The translations under genes and the position numbers were made by a program. A stretch of 64,000 bases of DNA, taken from NCBI GenBank assembly GCA_035301445.1, contig DATGUH010000153.1, forward strand, positions 38,277 through 102,276, written 5' to 3'. This DNA comes from Pseudogracilibacillus sp035301445. Its GTDB lineage: Bacteria > Bacillota > Bacilli > Bacillales > Amphibacillaceae. This document shows, piece by piece, positions 60,121 to 64,000 of the stretch; position 1 is the stretch's first letter, and each line of letters starts with the position of its first letter. The notes below the pieces were generated by a model that was not told the DNA's origin, did no database searches, and worked only from the letters and a program-made list of their open reading frames with translations.

Positions 60121-61884
60121 TGAAGGCTCTCCATTCTTTTCAGGATATAAATCGCTTGCTGCTTGGATGGCAGCTTGACGCATTTGACTAAAATCAGAAG
60201 ACGCAGTTAAATAATGTGTTAGTGCGCGATAATAAATTTTCTCTGCTTTATCTTTCCCGATGCCAACAACCGTAACATCATTATGCGTATCGCCTTCCGT
60301 TAATAAATACGCCGCTTTATTATTAATACTACTATTAACATGAACGCCGCCATTATCTAACTCTCCAATATAACGGTCATCATAATGATCTGGGTAATAT
60401 CCCGATTCTGTATAACCACCAATATAAACAGATGCTGGATCTTTCATATCACGTAATCCGTCACCATCAATTGCTGGTGTATAGATGTCTTCGCCCAATA
60501 ACCAAAGATCATCTCCCGTTTTATTTTCAATAAACGCCCCCATAATATCTGCGATTGATTCATTAATCGCGCCTGATTCGTTTTTATAAATTAAACCAGC
60601 AGTGTTTTCAATGACCCCATGTGTCATTTCGTGTCCGATAACATCTAATGAACCTGATGTAGAAATCATCATCTTGCCATCGCCATCTCCGTAAAGCATT
60701 TGTTTGCCGTTCCAACCTGCGTTATTCCACTTATCCCCAACATGAACAGTTGATATCATTTTCATCCCTTTATCATCCATGGAGTTACGATCATGTTTCT
60801 TTTTGTAATGATCATGCACTTTTCCTGCATTAATATGGGCTGATACCGCTGCTGGGTCGTAAAATACACTTGTTGGTGTTGTCACTTCAAATCCAGTAAA
60901 ACCTAATAAACCTGACATAATGATGAAAACTGTTTCTCCCATGCGTGATGCTTCAAATGTTTGAATATCTGCCTCTCGCGATCCATCAAACATATAGCGC
61001 TCGCCTGTTTCTTGATCCAAGACGGATTGGAATTGATGCATTTTACCAAAAATATCAATTCCTCGTGATGTTACCGCCTCTGTATTTTCTGGAATCGCTT
61101 TTTCATCCACTTGTGTAACAGCTTGTCCACCATCTTTAGAAAAACTGTTTTCTCGCCCTTCCTCAACTTGAATGGCAACACCATGAAAGGCATCGTAATG
61201 ATCCAACACTTTACCGTCTTGTGCACTTACAAAATAATGGAAATATCCCGGCGCCGGGCTACTTGTAGATGCTTGAATCGCATACACTAATTGAAGTGTT
61301 CCTTCGTGTTCATACATCACTTGTTTTGCATTCAATCCATCAAATTGCTTCACTTCACCAATCTTTTTTTCAATATCTTTTTGTGCAATGGCTACAGCAT
61401 CTTTCTCACTAATTGATGCTTTTGTCGATGCTTGTACACGCGTATTTTTAGCATTTGTTACTTGTCCAAAATACGTTTTCACCTCATGATCATTCGTTAA
61501 AGAAATTGCCTGTTCTGAACCATAAATAGGTACCCCATTATATAGTTCAATCGCTTTAAAGTGATACGTATTCGTTTGTTGATCCAAAAATTTATCAATA
61601 ATTGTAAATTGTTCTTTTGCTGCATTCAAATTTTCCTTGCCAGACATTTTCTTCTTTTGCTCTACAACTTTCGATTGCAAAAATGCATACACTGCATCTT
61701 CTTGACTTAAAGACTTCGGTGCTTTCCACGATCCAATCAAATAAGATGGCGTGTTGAATGATTCATTAATTGCGATTTGTTCAGTTGCAGAGGCTGGATT
61801 CGCTGCTACCATTAGCCCAGGGATAACAAGTGACGTTGCCAAAACTGTTTGCAATACTTTTTTCTTCATATTGTTCTTTTTCAC
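60070..61884 (-). CDS. Thermolysin-like neutral metalloprotease (M4, bacillolysin)
   Basis: 604 residues: signal peptide (about 1-33, ending NPASA), FTP and PepSY propeptide (about 55-235) and an M4 catalytic domain to the end. The zinc site HEMTH is at about 418-422 and the third ligand Glu is in GAINESIADIMGAF (about 442). HVNSSINNKAAYLL and GIGKDKAEKIYYRALTHYL are typical of the C-terminal half. Secreted, calcium-stabilised protease. GTG 61884 follows AAGGAG and AGGTG. The promoter is divergent from the sipW-tasA type operon. Confidence 0.93.
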   Translation of the reverse strand: MKKNNMKKKVLQTVLATSLVIPGLMVAANPASATEQIAINESFNTPSYLIGSWKAPKSLSQEDAVYAFLQSKVVEQKKKMSGKENLNAAKEQFTIIDKFLDQQTNTYHFKAIELYNGVPIYGSEQAISLTNDHEVKTYFGQVTNAKNTRVQASTKASISEKDAVAIAQKDIEKKIGEVKQFDGLNAKQVMYEHEGTLQLVYAIQASTSSPAPGYFHYFVSAQDGKVLDHYDAFHGVAIQVEEGRENSFSKDGGQAVTQVDEKAIPENTEAVTSRGIDIFGKMHQFQSVLDQETGERYMFDGSREADIQTFEASRMGETVFIIMSGLLGFTGFEVTTPTSVFYDPAAVSAHINAGKVHDHYKKKHDRNSMDDKGMKMISTVHVGDKWNNAGWNGKQMLYGDGDGKMMISTSGSLDVIGHEMTHGVIENTAGLIYKNESGAINESIADIMGAFIENKTGDDLWLLGEDIYTPAIDGDGLRDMKDPASVYIGGYTESGYYPDHYDDRYIGELDNGGVHVNSSINNKAAYLLTEGDTHNDVTVVGIGKDKAEKIYYRALTHYLTASSDFSQMRQAAIQAASDLYPEKNGEPSQEVQSVMAAYDAVGVF

Positions 61885-61912
61885 ATAATCACCTCTCCTT
61901 TTTCTACTTTCA

Positions 61913-61951
61913 ATTATTCTGAACATTCCCATTCCCGTCAATTGGGTTATT
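61913..61951 (-). promoter_or_regulatory. Protease promoter with 12-bp site
   Basis: Minus strand: AATAACCCAATT (61951-61940) runs into -35 TTGACG (61941-61936), then a 17-bp spacer and -10 AATAAT (61918-61913). The same 12 bp occupy the same position at the divergent promoter. Confidence 0.65.
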
Positions 61952-62026
61952 GAGAACCTTGATATCATGGCGTTTGTTCTACTCAAAACGTTTTACGCAC
62001 TCCATTTTTCATTGATTCACACGGCA

Positions 62027-62065
62027 AATAACCCAATTTACAATATTCTGAAATTGACATACGAT
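62027..62065 (+). promoter_or_regulatory. Promoter of the TapA-like/sipW/tasA operon with 12-bp site
   Basis: AATAACCCAATT (62027-62038) overlaps -35 TTTACA (62037-62042), followed by a 17-bp spacer and -10 TACGAT (62060-62065), 30 bp before the first start codon. Confidence 0.55.
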
Positions 62066-62094
62066 TGAGCTATGACATTTCGAGGTGAGAATTT

Positions 62095-62706
62095 ATGAGA
62101 CGAGCCTTTGTTTGTACAATTCTTTTTTGTTGGTCTTTTTTCTACATCTGCTATCACTATATTGAACCTACAGAATCGCAATTTCATCATGCAACGACTA
62201 CAACGACATCCATTAGGGCAGAAATGATTTTTCCAGTAACAGCTCGTACGATCGAAGAAGAAGCACTTGCGTTATATCAAACGATTCATACCATTTCTCA
62301 ACAACCAGCTCCAAACATCAACACACGGTCCACAAGTAAAATTGCACAACTTATGGATCACTATCAACAGGAGTGGAACCATATTGGACAAGCAGTTCAA
62401 CAATTAACAGCATTACAGCAAGAATTATCTTCACACGATCAACAATCAGAAAACGTAGCGTACATCAAAAATTCATTAAAAACTGTTTCTAAATATGTGA
62501 AAGAAGCGGATCAAGCAATTGAACACAGTCATCATCAACAAACCATTTTGCGTTTAGAAAAAGCGCTCATACTTCCACAACAACAAAAAGAGGAACCTGT
62601 TCACAATGTAGAAGAAGTAACTCCAACAGAACCTCAAACAGAACAAGTACTTGAAAATGAAACGCGTAACACTGAAGACCATTCAAAACAGCATGAGGAG
62701 GAATAA
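62095..62706 (+). CDS. TapA-position secreted or anchored protein, unknown
   Basis: 203 residues: N-terminal hydrophobic segment (about 5-22), a Thr-rich linker (ATTTTTSIRAE), a helical middle (about 55-165; QQEWNHIGQAVQQLTALQQE) likely to form a coiled coil, and a Glu/Thr/Gln-rich tail. It starts the operon before sipW and the TasA-family gene, where tapA lies in B. subtilis, but I see no clear similarity to TapA. A role in anchoring or assembling the fibre is only inferred from position. GAGGTGA precedes ATG 62095. Confidence 0.7.
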   Translation: MRRAFVCTILFCWSFFYICYHYIEPTESQFHHATTTTTSIRAEMIFPVTARTIEEEALALYQTIHTISQQPAPNINTRSTSKIAQLMDHYQQEWNHIGQAVQQLTALQQELSSHDQQSENVAYIKNSLKTVSKYVKEADQAIEHSHHQQTILRLEKALILPQQQKEEPVHNVEEVTPTEPQTEQVLENETRNTEDHSKQHEEE

Positions 62707-62707
62707 G

Positions 62708-63253
62708 ATGAAAAATATCCTGTTAGGGATAAGTCGATTGATCGTGTTGACATTCATTTGTATACTTGCCATTTTCGTTTTAACAATGAAAGCTTCTGGT
62801 GGAGAACCAAAACTCTTTGGTCATCAGATGAAAGTCGTTGTTTCAGGATCCATGGAACCAACATTCGAAACTGGGTCCATTATTATTCATAAACTGATAG
62901 ACGAGCCGAAAATCTTTCAACCACATGATATCATTACCTTTCAAACTGGTGACAAACTAATTACTCACCGCATTATCAATACGATTGATGTAAACGGAGA
63001 CATTTTATATGAAACAAAAGGAGACAATAATAAGACTGCTGACGCTGAATATGTAAAACCCGAGCAAATTGTTGGTCAATATGCATCGATTACGATTCCG
63101 AAACTTGGTTATATCGTTCGTTATGTTCATTCAAAATTAGGTGCAGCATTATTATTAGCAGTTCCGGGATTATTGCTTGTGATGTCTGGATTGCATACGA
63201 TTTACACATCCATTCGCAATGAAGAAGTACAAAATGCATCTGAACTTATTTAA
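62708..63253 (+). CDS. sipW: ER-type signal peptidase I SipW
   Basis: 181 residues: N-terminal membrane helix (about 8-27), catalytic Ser48 in VVSGSMEPTF, and His87 in LITHRII where other bacterial type I peptidases have Lys, which is the ER/SipW type. A C-terminal membrane helix follows (about 144-165). It processes the TasA/CalY precursor encoded next. GAGGAGG lies 6 nt before ATG 62708, one base after the stop of the upstream gene. Confidence 0.95.
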   Translation: MKNILLGISRLIVLTFICILAIFVLTMKASGGEPKLFGHQMKVVVSGSMEPTFETGSIIIHKLIDEPKIFQPHDIITFQTGDKLITHRIINTIDVNGDILYETKGDNNKTADAEYVKPEQIVGQYASITIPKLGYIVRYVHSKLGAALLLAVPGLLLVMSGLHTIYTSIRNEEVQNASELI

Positions 63254-63314
63254 ACTTCTTTCTTTTAAAAGGAAGAATTTAATAAAATGACTATTTTAAG
63301 GGGGAAATGCACGT

Positions 63315-63914
63315 ATGAGTTTAGCAAAGAAGATTAGTAACGGAGTTCTAACAGTCGCATTAGGATTTTCATTAATTGGGGGAGGTACTTACGCTTACTT
63401 TAGCGATACAGTTGAAACGAATAACACATTCGCTGCGGGAACGTTGGATTTATCCGTTAATCCTGAAACGATTGTTAATCTTGATAACTTAAAGCCTGGT
63501 GACGAAATAGCTAAAACATTTCAACTTGCGAATCATGGTTCTTTAGATATTGAACAAGTCCTATTAGAGACCAGTTATATCGTGGATGATGCAAATAGTA
63601 ATAATACTGAAGACTTTGCAGAACATATTAAAGTGACCATCTTATACAATCAAGCAACGGCTTCTGTACAAGTCATTGAAACAACATTAAAAGACCTGGC
63701 AAATGAAATGCCTGATATTACAGCAATTGATGAGTTTGTTGGTAGCACACAAAGACCAAACGGCTTAAAACCTGGCGATATGAATAATATTGTTGTATTA
63801 TTCGAATTTGTTGATAATGGTGAAAATCAAAACCAGTTCCAAGGAGACGCGCTCCAAGTAAAATGGAAGTTCCATGCTGAACAAACAGACGGTCATTTCT
63901 ATGAAGATGAATAA
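63315..63914 (+). CDS. TasA/camelysin family biofilm protein
   Basis: 199 residues: signal peptide (about 1-27) with the SipW-type context GGGTYAYFSDTVETNNTFAAGTLDLSV, then a beta-rich body (IVNLDNLKPGDEIAKTFQLANHGSLDIEQV). These are the hallmarks of TasA and CalY, the secreted fibre proteins of Bacillus biofilms; CalY (camelysin) is also reported as a metalloprotease. It follows sipW by 61 bp and closes the operon at a strong terminator. Whether it is closer to TasA or CalY cannot be decided here. Confidence 0.93.
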   Translation: MSLAKKISNGVLTVALGFSLIGGGTYAYFSDTVETNNTFAAGTLDLSVNPETIVNLDNLKPGDEIAKTFQLANHGSLDIEQVLLETSYIVDDANSNNTEDFAEHIKVTILYNQATASVQVIETTLKDLANEMPDITAIDEFVGSTQRPNGLKPGDMNNIVVLFEFVDNGENQNQFQGDALQVKWKFHAEQTDGHFYEDE

Positions 63915-63934
63915 CAAAAACTGCTAATGTCAAA

Positions 63935-63966
63935 AGGAGGCACCTCTTCGAGAAGAGATGCCTCCT
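63935..63966. terminator. Terminator after the TasA-family gene
   Basis: AGGAGGCA-CTCTT pairs with AAGAG-TGCCTCCT around a CGAG loop; T/A-rich flanks on both sides. Confidence 0.8.
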
Positions 63967-63969
63967 AAT

Positions 63970-64000
63970 TTATTTCACATATTGGTCGATAAACATAATC
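63970..64000 (-). CDS. Possible C-terminal end of a gene cut by the window edge
   Basis: On the minus strand the last bases read IMFIDQYVK and a stop at 63972-63970, placed directly before the terminator hairpin. Only ten codons are visible, so nothing can be said about function. Confidence 0.3.
   Translation of the reverse strand, partial: IMFIDQYVK

Noticed and set aside
59103..60191. Long open frames across the 21-bp array on both strands
   Set aside because: They arise because the repeat period is a multiple of three. There is no ribosome binding site or unique domain, they run into the protease 3' end, and the sister locus at 16.4 kb has broken frames.
1..64000. Prophage, insertion sequence or integrated plasmid
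   Set aside because: No transposase, integrase, phage structural gene or replication gene is present; gene order and base composition are ordinary throughout.

Overview
The window is chromosomal DNA of a low-GC, endospore-forming member of the Bacillales. The evidence is the set of Bacillus-type genes and their order: cwlD, salA, gerD, kbaA and a pdaB-like gene, then a tRNA operon, then rocF, sigW, rsiW, cdaA, cdaR and glmM. The genes for FloT/YuaF, GlpP/GlpF/GlpK and SipW/TasA, and the strong AGGAGG ribosome binding sites, agree. I cannot name the genus. No rRNA, transposase, integrase, phage gene or CRISPR array was seen.

Layout. 1-9.3 kb: metabolic and accessory genes (YerD-type FMN protein, two nitroreductases, a methyltransferase with a frame break near its start, a deaminase, a Tet(M)-like ribosomal protection GTPase, an ATP-pyrophosphatase, fumC, a Bcr/CflA exporter). 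The second nitroreductase and the exporter form an operon behind a promoter with a strong Fur box. 9.5-16.4 kb: an ABC exporter pair, yuaF-floT behind a textbook SigW promoter, a DUF47-Pit phosphate uptake pair and a cold shock gene with a long leader. 16.4-25.9 kb: a 21-bp repeat array, an MMPL transporter, an uncharacterised four-gene cluster with two small membrane proteins, a MITE-like repeat, a CAP-domain protein, a solitary purC with probable PurBoxes, a diguanylate cyclase and a YitT protein. 25.9-34.8 kb: mostly single genes, including RlmQ, a DUF2339 protein and a MerR/TipAS regulator with a 19-bp promoter spacer and matching operator.

34.8-41.3 kb is the cell-envelope and c-di-AMP block (glmM, cdaR, cdaA, rsiW, sigW with its own SigW promoter) plus arginase. 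41.3-42.5 kb is a five-gene tRNA operon (Asn-Thr-Tyr-Glu-Gln) whose spacers hold five copies of a structured repeat of about 155 bp. 42.6-53.4 kb holds a catalytically degenerate PdaB, a c-di-GMP-linked exopolysaccharide operon (YdaK-L-M-N type) and the sporulation/germination genes kbaA, gerD, salA and cwlD. 53.5-57.5 kb is glycerol uptake: glpFK behind a leader with a GlpP-type terminator, then glpP and a YisP-like prenyl synthase gene.

57.7-64 kb is an extracellular or biofilm region: an HTH-TPR regulator, a second and larger 21-bp repeat array, a thermolysin-like protease and a divergent operon of a TapA-like protein, SipW and a TasA/camelysin protein. The protease promoter and the divergent operon promoter carry the same 12-bp sequence at the same place, just upstream of and overlapping the -35 element, so they are probably co-regulated. 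The most novel signals are the 21-bp repeat family, the tRNA-spacer repeats, this shared 12-bp site, and a tandem duplication of the protease 3' end whose last copy forms the transcription terminator.
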